Assembly: GCA_963995525.1 (NCBI GenBank) | Contig: OZ023205.1 | Coordinates: 67,033,298-67,097,297 of the forward strand | Length of the DNA stretch: 64,000 nucleotides | Origin: Escarpia spicata | Taxonomy: Eukaryota; Annelida; Polychaeta; Sabellida; Siboglinidae | Direction of reading: 5' to 3' | In this document: one piece after another, positions 25,601 to 35,516 of the stretch | How the letters are laid out: every line of letters begins with the position of its first letter | Position numbering within the stretch: the stretch's first letter is position 1 | Made by a program: the position numbers and the translations under genes | Notes under the pieces: model-generated | Databases searched by the model: none | The model's input: the letters and a program-made list of their open reading frames with translations, nothing else | Told to the model about the DNA's origin: nothing

Positions 25601-26055
25601 AACTCTTTATGCTTTGCATTGATTACATGTATTTTTAACATTTACAATCTGCATTTGTTTGCAAGAGCTTTATTTGACCTATACAATGAGCATTGGCTCA
25701 ATATCATACAAATATCTTGTTTCTTATTCAAGTTGAATATGTCTTTTGACATTTGCATTGCATTTATAGTTGATTAATAATTAATTACAGAAATATAACA
25801 CACACTTATCTACCTAATTAGGTTTTGACCGGTTATGACTAGTTTTGACAATTTTTTTAAGGGAAAATTAGCCCGGTTTTAAACTAGTTAAAACCGGGCG
25901 GTTAAAACCGTTCAGCCCTGCCAAGATAACCAACTTACTGATCATAAAGTAGACAACATATATTAAAATGTTAACATACATAATGCAGAATTGGGTTCAA
26001 TTATGTACATGTAATTGTAATTATAATTGATTCCTAAAACAAATTCACTGTCTTA

Positions 26056-26070
26056 TACTAGGTGGCGATA
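26056..26070 (+). promoter_or_regulatory. CTCF-like motif
   Basis: TACTAGGTGGCGATA resembles the CTCF core. Intronic; motif match only. Confidence 0.25.
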
Positions 26071-26103
26071 CTGACCGTTTTCATTCACCAGGCGGCGTCA
26101 CAC

Positions 26104-26204
26104 AATACAAACATTCAATTCCAACTCAGAACTCAACATTCAATTCCAACTCGGAACTCAACATTAAATTCCAACTCAGACCACACAGTGCTAGTGTGGT
26201 CTGA
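26104..26204. repeat. 24-bp tandem repeat followed by a perfect hairpin
   Basis: Three copies of ACATTCAATTCCAACTCAGA plus a 4-base spacer, then an 11-bp inverted repeat TCAGACCACAC...GTGTGGTCTGA (26176-26204) with a 7-base loop. It could be the remnant of a small foldback element. Confidence 0.75.
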
Positions 26205-26621
26205 CTTGGATATTGACTTTTGATCAAATATTTGTGGTTACCATGAGTTTAGAACAAGTTCAGCAGGCCTGACTGGCACGCGATTTATGCATCCACATGT
26301 GAACAAAAGGATACCAGAACATTGCAGTCTGATCATTTAGGGGGAACTTTAAATTTGTCGTCATCACTGTATTTTATATCCCGTGTGATATTGGCAGAAA
26401 TTAAATTACACTGAAGGATTCAGCAAACACGGTTGGCCTTTGAGATCATGGCCACAATGTGAGACGCTGCTAAAAAGGGGGTGCATACTAATTGGAGCAT
26501 GTACGTGTAATAGCACGAATATATGGTATATTATTTTGTTATCCAAGTAAATATGGATGGTTGTTGAGACAAGTAAACTCTCTTGTTTCCTGTGCATCGT
26601 GTAACAAAATGGCAATCTTAC

Positions 26622-26822
26622 CGTCTTTAAGAAAGGTTTGCTTCTGACTCGCACTTGTCACTGGCGCCATCTCTACGTGGACCTCGGATTTACCAGTCGG
26701 ACTGCTCATTACGGCATCGTTAAGCTGTTCCTTGTTAACGACAACACGTTTGTCTTTCTTTTCTGTGGCTGTTACTTCTGGAAACATTACCAATGTCTCA
26801 TCACTCGCGCACAATTCAGTGA
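26622..26822 (-). CDS. PTPRN: PTPRN-like exon: luminal segment with dibasic site
   Basis: 201 bp. The donor is GTAAGA after 26622. The acceptor lies in TTTGTTTAGAG; the frame from the previous exon requires the second AG, so the exon starts at 26822. It encodes VTELCASDETLVMFPEVTAT, then EKKDKRVVVNKEQLNDAVMS and SPTGKSEVHVEMAPVTSASQ, ending KQTFLKD plus one base. EKKDKR is a plausible proprotein-convertase site. Vertebrate PTPRN is cleaved at a basic site just before its mature ectodomain. The assignment rests on frame continuity and context more than on direct similarity. Confidence 0.82.
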
Positions 26823-27313
26823 CTCTAAACAAATATTTATGCTATGCTTTCACCACAATTGTTCTGTATTTTCTTGCTCCACTTGTCAATCAGCAAATTC
26901 TATCACCACAGGAGAGACAATATCTTGAATATAGAACTTCATTACACAAGTAATCATGATGTTCTATCCAGTGCTGTTATGATTTTGTAGTCGTGTGCGA
27001 TTACGTCAAATTAATTCTGTTGACATCCCATGCATGCCAACTTTTGAAAAATGGCATAGGACCATATAATTGTTTCGAGATCTCCAAAATTAACACAGTT
27101 TTGCGGTACAAGATCGACATCATTAGGCATTTGAAATATGCACACATTGGTACCTTAGTGATATGCATCCTACTGTAATCGTCAATGATGTCGGAGACAA
27201 ATAACCTGGCAAGGTCATGGACAATGTCCGATTATTTAAGTTCCTCTGCCACCATCTCGGAAAATTAGTGGGCAATGCACTTTGCATAGGAATCATTTGA
27301 TGCAAAAAGTTAC
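26823..27313. other. Short PTPRN intron
   Basis: 491-bp intron. Small open frames are present on both strands, with no sign of a separate gene. Confidence 0.7.
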
Positions 27314-27457
27314 CTGGCTGATCAGAGCTCTGGTTCTGCCCAGCCTCCCCAGATGGCGTTGTGATAGCCGAGTCCTTGAAGTGTGACAGCATGCTGTCGA
27401 CATACTTGATTAGCCTGGTCACCTGATCACTTGACAAATCACCTATTTTCAAGTTAC
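27314..27457 (-). CDS. PTPRN: PTPRN-like exon: luminal segment with a KYV helix motif
   Basis: 144 bp, phase 1 at both ends. The acceptor is TTTCACATTGCAG and the donor is GTAACT. It encodes GNLKIGDLSSDQVTRLIKYV, then DSMLSHFKDSAITTPSGEAG and QNQSSDQP. The QVTRLIKYVDSML part repeats the amphipathic motif seen three times in the large first exon. It joins exon 30803-30747 through a split glycine codon. Confidence 0.85.
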
Positions 27458-27605
27458 CTGCAATGTGAAACTTAAACTTCACTACCGAAACTGCACATTT
27501 TAACTTTTTTATCGCAATTATCACTTTTCATGTAAGTTACCCTCTCTACCTCAAACTATGACTTTTCACGTAGTTAGCTGTTAGCATAGGCCTACTGCAT
27601 TATCT

Positions 27606-27641
27606 CAAGAATATGTACACATATTCTTGTGACGTCACAAG
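27606..27641. promoter_or_regulatory. Overlapping palindromes including a perfect CRE
   Basis: CAAGAATATGT-AC-ACATATTCTTG (27606-27629) overlaps CTTGTGACGTCACAAG (27626-27641). The latter holds TGACGTCA, the full cAMP-response element bound by CREB/ATF proteins. It is intronic, 149 bp upstream of exon 27457-27314 on the gene strand. Regulatory function is inferred only. Confidence 0.4.
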
Positions 27642-28596
27642 TCAAGTCCAGGTTTCAAATACCTGTTAGCTTAAATTTTTGATGGTGATTTTGAGCAGTT
27701 TAAGTGAATAAATACAGTAAAAATGTACTGTAAACTTAAACATAACTTACAAAAGCAACACCATTAAAAATATAATTTATTACCTTTAATTAGCACCCAG
27801 CGTTTGGTGCTTGCTAATGAATAAAGTATAACAAGCACACATGAACAGGGACCATGTGTACAAAAACATGAAATCAGTGCCAAAGCAAATTGGCTTGGGA
27901 ACTAGGAGTCTTATTTTGGACCCGCCTCTGGAATAAAATGTGTTAAGATATCTCTGCTAAAAAGCATTGCTTGATTTGAGTGACGAGAAACAAAATTGAT
28001 CATAAAAATTGGATAGAGAGTCAGACAGTTTCTATAATTTCTTTGCCAATTTTTAACCAGATCTTGTCAAAAATAATTTAGTAGCATAGGCTAATGCAGT
28101 GACCCGGCATCCCATCACTTGGACGGGCTGAGTCGGCTGGGAGCGGGTAAGGATTTTGACTGACGGGTACAAACTAGCCCTTTCTATTCTGTGTAACAGG
28201 CGCTGCACACAAGGAGCCTTTCTCTGATGTTGGCACAGCTTTCACAGGGCAATTCCTTCAAATATTCTACGTACCCATGGCGTGTGTATAGTTTGTCGCA
28301 ATATTCAAATGGATACTGTTTTAATGCAACAGCGTAGATACATTAATTATTGCTGTTAATCAAAAACTGGCACTACAAAGACTGTTGTGGGAAAGTTTCC
28401 GGCGTTTGAATTGCCAATAAACAAATCGCCGACTATGTTTTACACCTTGTTAACGTTGCGTTAACTACGTCCGCTAAAACTGTTTTGTATTATTCGATTC
28501 GGTCAAAGTACGACGGCATCATTTTACCTGAATTTACGGACGATTTACAGGTTATTTCTTACGTACTTCGTTATTTCTTTAGAGGGGTCCGGTTAA
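27642..28596. other. PTPRN intron, nothing recognised
   Basis: Mostly AT-rich. GC and CpG content rise after about 28400, leading into the open frame at 28597. No exon was supported. Confidence 0.55.
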
Positions 28597-29160
28597 TTGA
28601 AAGCACGACACTATCAATTGAAACAGCAATGTAGAATTTTTGTCTTCGCCATGCCGCCTCCGTCGAAGAAATGTCGAAATGGTATTATGCGTTTTTTCGA
28701 ATCAAAACCAACGCAAATTACGTTGACTGTCATCATTCACCGGGAAGACGATGGCATGGACCGAGTGGAGACTGCGCCAGTGTCGTCGGTGATACCTCTG
28801 CCCGTGTCGTCGCATTCGTCATCGTTGTCATCTCTGCCAGTGTTGTCGCGTTCGGCGGCGTCATCTCTGCCTGTGTTGTTGCATTCGTTGTCGCCATCAT
28901 CTCTGCCCGTTTTGTCGCGTTCGGCGGCGTCATCTCTGCCCGTGTCGTCGCATTCGTCGTCGTTGTCATCTCTGCCAGTGTTGTCGCGTTCGGCGGCATC
29001 ATCTCTGCCTGTGTTGTTGCATTCGTTGTCACTATCGTCTCTGCCCGTTTTGTCGCGTTCAGCGTTGTCATCTCTGTCCGTGTCGTCATCTCTGTCCGTG
29101 TCATTGCGTTCGTCGTCATCTCTCCCCGTGTCATCTTATTCGGCATCGTTTGCATGTGGC
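28597..29160 (+). CDS. Unrecognised open frame ending in a Ser/Leu/Pro-rich tandem repeat
   Basis: A plus-strand frame (234 codons to 29301) contains MPPPSKKCRNGIMRFFESKP near the start, then 33-36-bp tandem repeats (28786-29140) encoding SSLPVLSRSAA-type units. The repeat lies in CpG-rich DNA unlike its AT-rich surroundings. The N-terminal stretch recalls starts of transposon-derived proteins, but no domain was identified. It runs antisense to the PTPRN gene and into another satellite at 29213. It is more likely a transposon remnant than a host gene. Confidence 0.25.
28786..29140. repeat. 33-36-bp CpG-rich tandem repeat
   Basis: Units begin TCTCTGCCAGTGTTGTCGCG or TCTCTGCCTGTGTTGTTGCA and alternate in 33- and 36-bp lengths. 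All are divisible by 3, so several frames remain open on both strands. Confidence 0.85.
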
Positions 29161-29212
29161 CAATCCACAATTGAATTTTTTCCACTCGAAGCTGCTTGGC
29201 GGTTTCTTATTT

Positions 29213-29712
29213 TGCCGATTTTGTTTGTCCTGCTGCAGGCTCTTGTTGGTGACACATTGATTTGTTTGTCCTGCTGCAGGCTCTTGTTGGTGACACATTG
29301 ATTTGTTTGTCCTGCTGCAGGCTCTTGTTGGTGACACATTGATTTGTTGTCCTGCTGCAGGCTCTTGTTGGCAGCACATTGATTTGTTTGTCCTGCTGCA
29401 GGCTCTTGTTGGTGACACATTGATTTGTTTGTCCTGCTGCAGGCTCTTGTTGGCAGCACATTGATTTGTTTGTCCTGCTGCAGGCTCTTGTTGGTGACAC
29501 ATTGATTTGTTTGTCCTGCTGCAGGCTCTTGTTGGTGACACATTGATTTGTTGTCCTGCTGCAGGCTCTTGTTGGTGACACATTGATTTGTTGTCCTGCT
29601 GCAGGCTCTTGTTGGTGACACATTGATTTGTTTGTCCTGGCGCAGGCTCTTGTTGGTGACACATTGATTTGTTTGTCCTGGCGCAGGCTCTTGTTGGTGA
29701 CACATTGATTTG
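29213..29712. repeat. 41-bp tandem repeat, about 12 units
   Basis: Units contain TTTGTCCTGCTGCAGGCTCT and TGTTGGTGACACATTGATT. Single-T deletions give 40-bp copies. Two copies carry GGCAGCACA and the last two carry CTGGCGCAGG. Because the period is not a multiple of 3, minus-strand frames cycle through three peptides; this is not a gene. A TA run follows at about 29785-29803. Confidence 0.96.
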
Positions 29713-30029
29713 TTCAATAAATGTTATTCTACTGGTGATGTAGTGTTGTTATTAATATAGTCACTTTATCTGTATATGTACATATATATATATATATATA
29801 TCAACCTGGAGCGGATAAGAATTGTGTCAGCCCGTCATTTCATGACAGGCAAAATATTATCCTGTCCCTGTTTTGTAGTATCTAATGATTGGACAAATAT
29901 GTACACTGTACAAAGAAGCTAGCATTTCATACAGCTGACATCAGAGGTCCTAGTTTTTATTAAATGTGTCTGAAACAAGCAGAATAAATCAAATTGAGGA
30001 AGTCCCTATTTTTAACAAGACATTTTAAA

Positions 30030-30200
30030 GTGCCTCCCTTACTGGCGACAGTAACAATGTCAATAACAGTAAAAAATTTGAGTGCCTACCTTACTGACAA
30101 TAATTTAAAAAGTGGCTCCCCTACTGACAACAGTAACGTTTTTAATTGTCTACCTTACTAACTTACTGACAACAGAAAAAAATGTGAGTGGCTCCCTTAA
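30030..30200. repeat. Degenerate 40-50-bp tandem repeat
   Basis: Diverged copies of AGTGCCTACCTTACTGACAA followed by A-rich spacers. The rest of 29716-30746 is AT-rich intron without recognised features. Confidence 0.65.
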
Positions 30201-30746
30201 TATAGTTATTATTTCATACTAATTATCAGTCATGACATCTAACTATAAATGAGTTAACACGTTTACACCTCGGGGTCAAACTTTCAAGGATTAATCAACG
30301 ACCTGAATAAGGGTTCATATTGGACATTAGACAGACACATAAACAAATTTTTAATAAGCTAAATCATTGTTCATAACATTACATGAGGATTGTTGATAAA
30401 TTGCAGACGTTTTACACAACTTATTGTAACTTTACATCATAGCAAACATAATTTACAACTATGTTTTTGCTACCATTGTTAGTCATACTAACAAATACTC
30501 TAATTCTAACAGTGTTCCACCACCTACGTGTGTGTGCATGTATATTTCATAATTTTGATCATATTAGACATAATCACCTTCAAAATTAACTTTTGTTTTG
30601 CCTCCAAATATTATATAATATATGCATATAAAAATGTAAAATGTAGTTTATGTGAACTACTCTGCAGGATTCGTGTCAATAACAGGATGTAGCCAAGCCT
30701 GGCCGGATATTCATTGGTCATCTCCACGGCAACCAGCAATGCTCAC

Positions 30747-30803
30747 CTAACAGCAAGTTCGTCAACAGATTGGAATCTTTGTCTGTTTCCTCAAACGGCA
30801 CTT
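30747..30803 (-). CDS. PTPRN: PTPRN-like small exon (57 bp)
   Basis: The acceptor is TTCGTTTCACAG and the donor is GTGAGC; phase 1 at both ends. It encodes EVPFEETDKDSNLLTNLLL plus one base. The frame matches both neighbours exactly (split Glu and Gly codons). It is an acidic linker segment of the luminal domain. Splice signals and phase support it more than similarity. Confidence 0.78.
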
Positions 30804-31261
30804 CTGTGAAACGAAGACGGAATTAATTAACAGCAGGCATGCAACATAACATGCGCCTCTCACAGGATGGCAGTAACAATTACGACTCATTACGGATTCT
30901 ATTCATTAACTCGTCCATGATGGCAAGTGGTCAGTTTACATAATAATAATACATGTTTATAGCGTGAATTTCCACTTTTTAAATTGATGTGCCATATGTA
31001 TTATTCAAATAAAACCAACAACTGTTAAACATAAGGTGTTGAATACAATAAAATAAATAAATAAATAGATAGATAAAAACCTGAAAAACAGGTAACAGAT
31101 AATATTAACTATATGTATATACGTGCTATGGAAAGTCTCGTCTCATTTATCCCTTTAGACCAATATACATAAAATACTACACACATCATCATAACCTGTA
31201 TGTTTTCAAGGGCAGTTCTCATAAAATGTAATATAATTTATATTTTGCCCAGTTTTCACAG

Positions 31262-31365
31262 TAACCCTCAGTCAGTTTGTAACGTTCAGTCAGTTTGTAA
31301 CATTCAGTCTGTTTATAACGTTCAGTGTGCTTGTAACATTCAGTCTGTTTGTAATGTTCAGTCAG
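31262..31365. repeat. 18-bp tandem repeat
   Basis: About six copies of CAGTCAGTTTGTAACGTT and variants with CATT and TGTGCTTG. Confidence 0.9.
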
Positions 31366-31960
31366 CTTTCAGCTGTCTTCTTCAAACTGACTACTGCAAG
31401 CTGTCAAAACATTTCAAAAAAGTAAAACTGTGAAAATGGCTGTCAAAAATTAGAAATAGATTATTATAATACAATCACTAGTCTGACGAATCTAGGCACA
31501 GTCATTGTTGATTATCCATCAGCCTGTCACAGAAATGTCATGATTCTGTGCATATGAACAAGTCAAGTCCCATGATAAGCACAGTTCGCACAGTGCAAAC
31601 ATAATCACTAATGCACGTCATGCTTATCAAATATGCAAATTTAAATTTTTCGCCAATCATATTTTCAGTGAATATAATCGTTGAAAGGGGGGGGCCTTAC
31701 ACATTTACACTTCATTTGCATGTCATGAATACATAATTAAAATAGTGATTTGTCCCAACACAGTTATGGCATCCGTCGATGGGTAAATCAAAGGGGAAAC
31801 ATCCCTTCATGGATGGGAAAACAGGATCACCACCCATGGGCGGGTCAGTGAGGAGGACAGATTTGTGGGAGAGGGAATGGGATAAGATCTGGCATAAGTG
31901 AAGGGAACACTTCCGGAATGAAGCTTGTTTCAGGGATGCACAATGAAATTATACCTTCAC

Positions 31961-32032
31961 CCTGTCTGCTTCCATCCTCTCTCTCCCTCTCCTCCGTCTC
32001 TAACATGGCAGCCACATCAGGAGTCACTGTAT
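31961..32032 (-). CDS. PTPRN: PTPRN-like small exon (72 bp), Glu/Arg-rich
   Basis: The acceptor is CTTCCCTTCAG and the donor is GTGAAG; phase 1 at both ends. It encodes DTVTPDVAAMLETEEREREDG followed by SRQ. The split Asp codon is completed from exon 44398-43697 and the split Glu codon continues in 30803-30747. It is highly charged and probably a flexible luminal linker. Confidence 0.78.
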
Positions 32033-33680
32033 CTGAAGGGAAGCAGTGTGGATGTCAACAAGGGTACATGGCATACATCAAGATTTTACACAATTTCACA
32101 AGATTTAAAAACAAGCTCAAGATGGCAGGTGGACAAAGATGGCTTTTTAGAGTCCAACATGTATTCATCAATGTGGATTCAATTACACACAATCAATCAA
32201 ATTATTTTCACTTAACAAATTTGATATTTTCAAATCAATCATATTTACACTACAACAATTACAATTACAGATGTGTTGTTCGGTGGTATCAACAAGATAT
32301 TCCAAAATGTTTCAATATTTTTAAAGTCTAATACACCATGTGTTGCTGCATTTTTATTTATTTTAACAAATGAAAATGTGTGAGACAGCGCTTTTGATCT
32401 TGTTTTTACAAGTAGCGTTTGTAGTATGAAACATACAGTAATTAGTTGTAATTATTTCTTCTTCTAGTTGCCATGAGCTTGTGGAGAATAGTTCCATTAA
32501 TACATGAGTAACAAAAACATCATGGAACTAACTACTTTGTACAAGAACTGTAAAATAATACTGGTAACACATTCAATTTATTGAGGGAGTTTAAATTAAA
32601 ATAACGCAAAAAAAACTAACCAATATGCATAAAACACACACATCACAGATTTATAATTATGTATTGTACATTTTCACAACAAGTACAATTGTTATTCTGT
32701 ATTATATGCATATCATTAATTTTAGATCAACATTTCTGTGGCAACGCAGTTATAAAATCACTGCAGATTGCATCTGACTATCTCAAACCAACAAACATTT
32801 GTCATTGAAACGAAGCAACTGACAGGAAACAGTAGACAAGGAGCCAGAGATCAGAGATGAAACTCACACCTGCCATGTCCCAAGAGCTGCAGGAAATAGC
32901 ATTGACCTTGCTGGTGTGACATCAAATATTCACCCATATGAAATATTCAACCCGTGGTGAGGTGTTGATGAATTGTTCACTCCTGTGATGGAATGTTCAC
33001 CCCACCAAATTAATTATGTGTTGTTAGTGGACAGACTTGATGTAACATATTCATAGTGCATTAATTAATATTCCCAGATTCACAGGTCATTCCAATATAT
33101 GTACATATATGTATAAACTAAACTAATGCACAGTTTAACCTATTAATAAAAATTATATTCACACCCCGAGGGTGAATTTATCATAGAAAATGTTCACCCA
33201 GGAGTGAGAATTGCATGGTAAGAACATTTCATGCAACACTGCTCTCCAGTAGGTAAGTGAAGACAGGAGACAGCAGGACACTGGGAGTTATCATTAGTGG
33301 AAGCAGGTGTGGCCAAGACAGCAATGGACAATACCGGACACAGGCTGGACACAATGGACCCTAGAATGTAGAATGCTACTTCAGTACAACAGTATGGGGA
33401 GATGGACAGAGGAATATGGGATATATCACAACATGTTTCATATGACATACCTGGACGGTGAAGTAGATAGAGAAGAGGGATGAGGAAGAATAATAGAGGT
33501 AGTGAGATAGAGGATGATGAGAGAGAAAATGGGAAACACGAAATGATAAGGAGACAAAGATAGGGAGGAGAAGACAACAGAGTTGGAGGACAGGAGAGGG
33601 AAGTGGCGCTAAGGGTGGGAGACAGTGGGCAGAAAGGGCAATAAAGAAACTTACAGATTAGCTACAGTTAATGAGACAGA
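32033..33680. other. PTPRN intron, nothing certain
   Basis: AT-rich DNA. Scattered TTCACCC motifs in both orientations at about 32930-33200 (ATTCACCCATATG, GAGGGTGAATTTA, TGTTCACCCAGGAG) suggest a degenerate inverted-repeat element, but the ends could not be defined. 33460-33620 is purine-rich. Confidence 0.45.
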
Positions 33681-34208
33681 GAGGGGGAGGGAGAGAGGAA
33701 GACAGGGAGCAGGAGACTTGGGGAAAGGGATGGAGGAAGACATGGAGCAGGAGACTTGGGGAGAGAGGAAGACAGGGAGCAGGAGACTTGGGGAGAGGGA
33801 GAGAGGAAGACAGGGAGCAGGAGACTTGGGGAAAGGGATGGAGGAAGACATGGAGCAGGAGTCTTGGGGAGAGAGGAAGACAGGGAGCAAGAGACTTGGG
33901 GAGAGGGAGAGAGGAAGACAGGGAGCAGGAAACTTGGGGGAGGGAGAGAGGAAGACAGGGAGCAAGATACCTGGGGAGAGGGAGAGGGGAAGACAGGGAG
34001 CAAGAGACTTGGGGAGAGGGAGAGAGAAGGACAGGGAGCAGGAGAGTTGGGGGAGGCAGAGAGGAAGACAGGGAGCAGGAGACTTGAGGAGAGAGGAAGA
34101 CAGGGAGCAGGAGACTTGGGGAGAGGGAGAGAGGAAGACAGGGAGCAGGAGACCTAGGGAGAGGGAGAGAGGAAGACAGGGAGCAGGAGACTTGGGGAGA
34201 GGGAGAGA
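33681..34208. repeat. Homopurine-biased minisatellite
   Basis: Variable 33-42-bp units of GAGAGGAAGACAGGGAGCAG and GAGACTTGGGGA. Very few pyrimidines occur on the plus strand over more than 500 bp. On the gene-sense strand it is an extended pyrimidine tract within the intron before exon 32032-31961. Open frames on both strands are compositional. Confidence 0.93.
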
Positions 34209-34640
34209 AAGCAAGGACTAAATGGCAGAGAGAGCGAAAGACAAACAAATGCAGTTTCTATGGCCTACAAACATCTAAGCCCAACTGAAGACGAGGACCA
34301 AGTCTACAAAGCCATGAGCTACACAACAATGTGTGGGGTCAGAAGGCAAGAAACCCAAGACACGATCGATACAGCGACTGATGGAAATAGCCAGATTGAA
34401 AGAGTTGATGACAGCCGAGCAGAATTAAATGAAGACGTTCATTCAGTGCTGAAACAAGGAGAGAAGATGCACTCACGGAGTGTTGTTGAACAGCAGTAAC
34501 ACGATTCTGTCACTATCAGGCGATGCTTCATTTGACTTCCCATTACGCTGCATGCCGCCTACGTAGCTGGCGGTGGGGCAATACAATCAATATGACTCAT
34601 CCTCATTAATACCAAGGTGTAGCGACACCCCCCGCATTTG

Positions 34641-35516
34641 CACACAGCCGTAAAGAAAATGTCAGGCCCAATGACACAGGCAGCCTCCTGGAGAAAGCCA
34701 TCAAGAACAATACCAGCCCAATGACACACAAAAGCCTCCCGGAGCAGCCATAAAGAACAATACCAGCCCAATGATACCCAGCAACCTCCCGGAGACAGTC
34801 ATAAAGGGCAATGCTAGCCTCATGACACACAGCAGCCTCCCGGAGACAGCCATAAAGGACAATTACAGCCCAAATGATGCGTAGCAGCCTTTCTGAGACA
34901 GTCATAAAGGACAATACCAACCAAATGATGCCCAGCAGCCTCCCGGAGACAGTTATAAAAGACAATACCAGCCCAATAATACCCAGCAGCCTCCCAGAGA
35001 CAGTCATAAAGGACAATACCAGCCCAATGATGCCCAGCAGCCTCCTGGAGACAGTCATAAAAGACAATACCAGCCCAATAATGCCCAGCAACCTCTCGGA
35101 GACAGTCATCAAGGACAATACCAGCCCAATGATATCCAGCAGCCTCCCAGAGACAGTCATAAAGGACAATACCAGCCCAATGATGTCCAGCAGCCTCCCG
35201 GAGACAGTCATAGAGGACAATACCAGCCCAATGTTACCCAGCAGCCTGCCGGACAGTCACAGAGGACAATACCAGCCTGATGACACACAGCAGCTTCCCA
35301 GAGACAGTCATAATAGACAATATCAGCCTGATGACACAGCAGCCTCCCGGACACAGTCATAAAGGACAATGCCAGCCTGATGGCACACAGCAGCCTACCA
35401 GAGATAGTCATAGAGGAAAATATCAGCCTGATGACACACAGCAGCCTCCCAGAGATAGTCATAGGGGACAATACCAGCCTGATGACACACAGCAGCCTCC
35501 CAGAGATAGTCATAGA
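34641..35516. repeat. 51-bp minisatellite, left part
   Basis: About 17 units built around GACAATACCAGCCCAATGAT, GCCCAGCAGCCTCCCGGAG and ACAGTCATAAAG. The type changes near 35275 to CCTGATGACACACAG and AGATAGTCATAGAG. The 17-codon period leaves frames open on both strands. The array is interrupted by the transposon at 35517. Confidence 0.95.

Larger units (their letters stand above)
20124..25921. mobile_element. 5.8-kb hAT-like composite element filling a PTPRN intron
   Basis: The ends read GCAGGGGTGCAC at 20124 and, reverse-complemented, GCAGGGCTGAAC at 25921. They are flanked by 6-bp direct repeats CAAGAT at 20118-20123 and 25922-25927. Subterminal regions carry several inverted copies of GGTCAAAAC/GTTTTGACC and TTAAACCGG-type motifs, as expected for transposase-binding repeats. 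The interior contains a plus-strand CR1-like LINE fragment (21390-22900) and a 30-bp minisatellite (23018-25600). No transposase coding was seen. About 20220-21390 and 25600-25800 are AT-rich and featureless. The element occupies nearly the whole intron between exons 26822-26622 and 20066-19937. Confidence 0.68.

Noticed and set aside
23063..25641. Open frames of up to 424 codons on both strands in the 30-bp array
   Set aside because: Repeat artefacts. Multiple frames on both strands are open at once, and there are no starts, splice sites or unique flanking coding sequence.
29131..29717. Minus-strand frames reading NKSMCHQQEPAAGQT in three frames
   Set aside because: The 41-bp period is not a multiple of 3, so each frame cycles through the same peptides. 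No gene.
33625..34248. Long Arg/Glu/Gly-rich and Leu/Ser/Pro-rich frames
   Set aside because: Compositional frames of the homopurine array, open on both strands.
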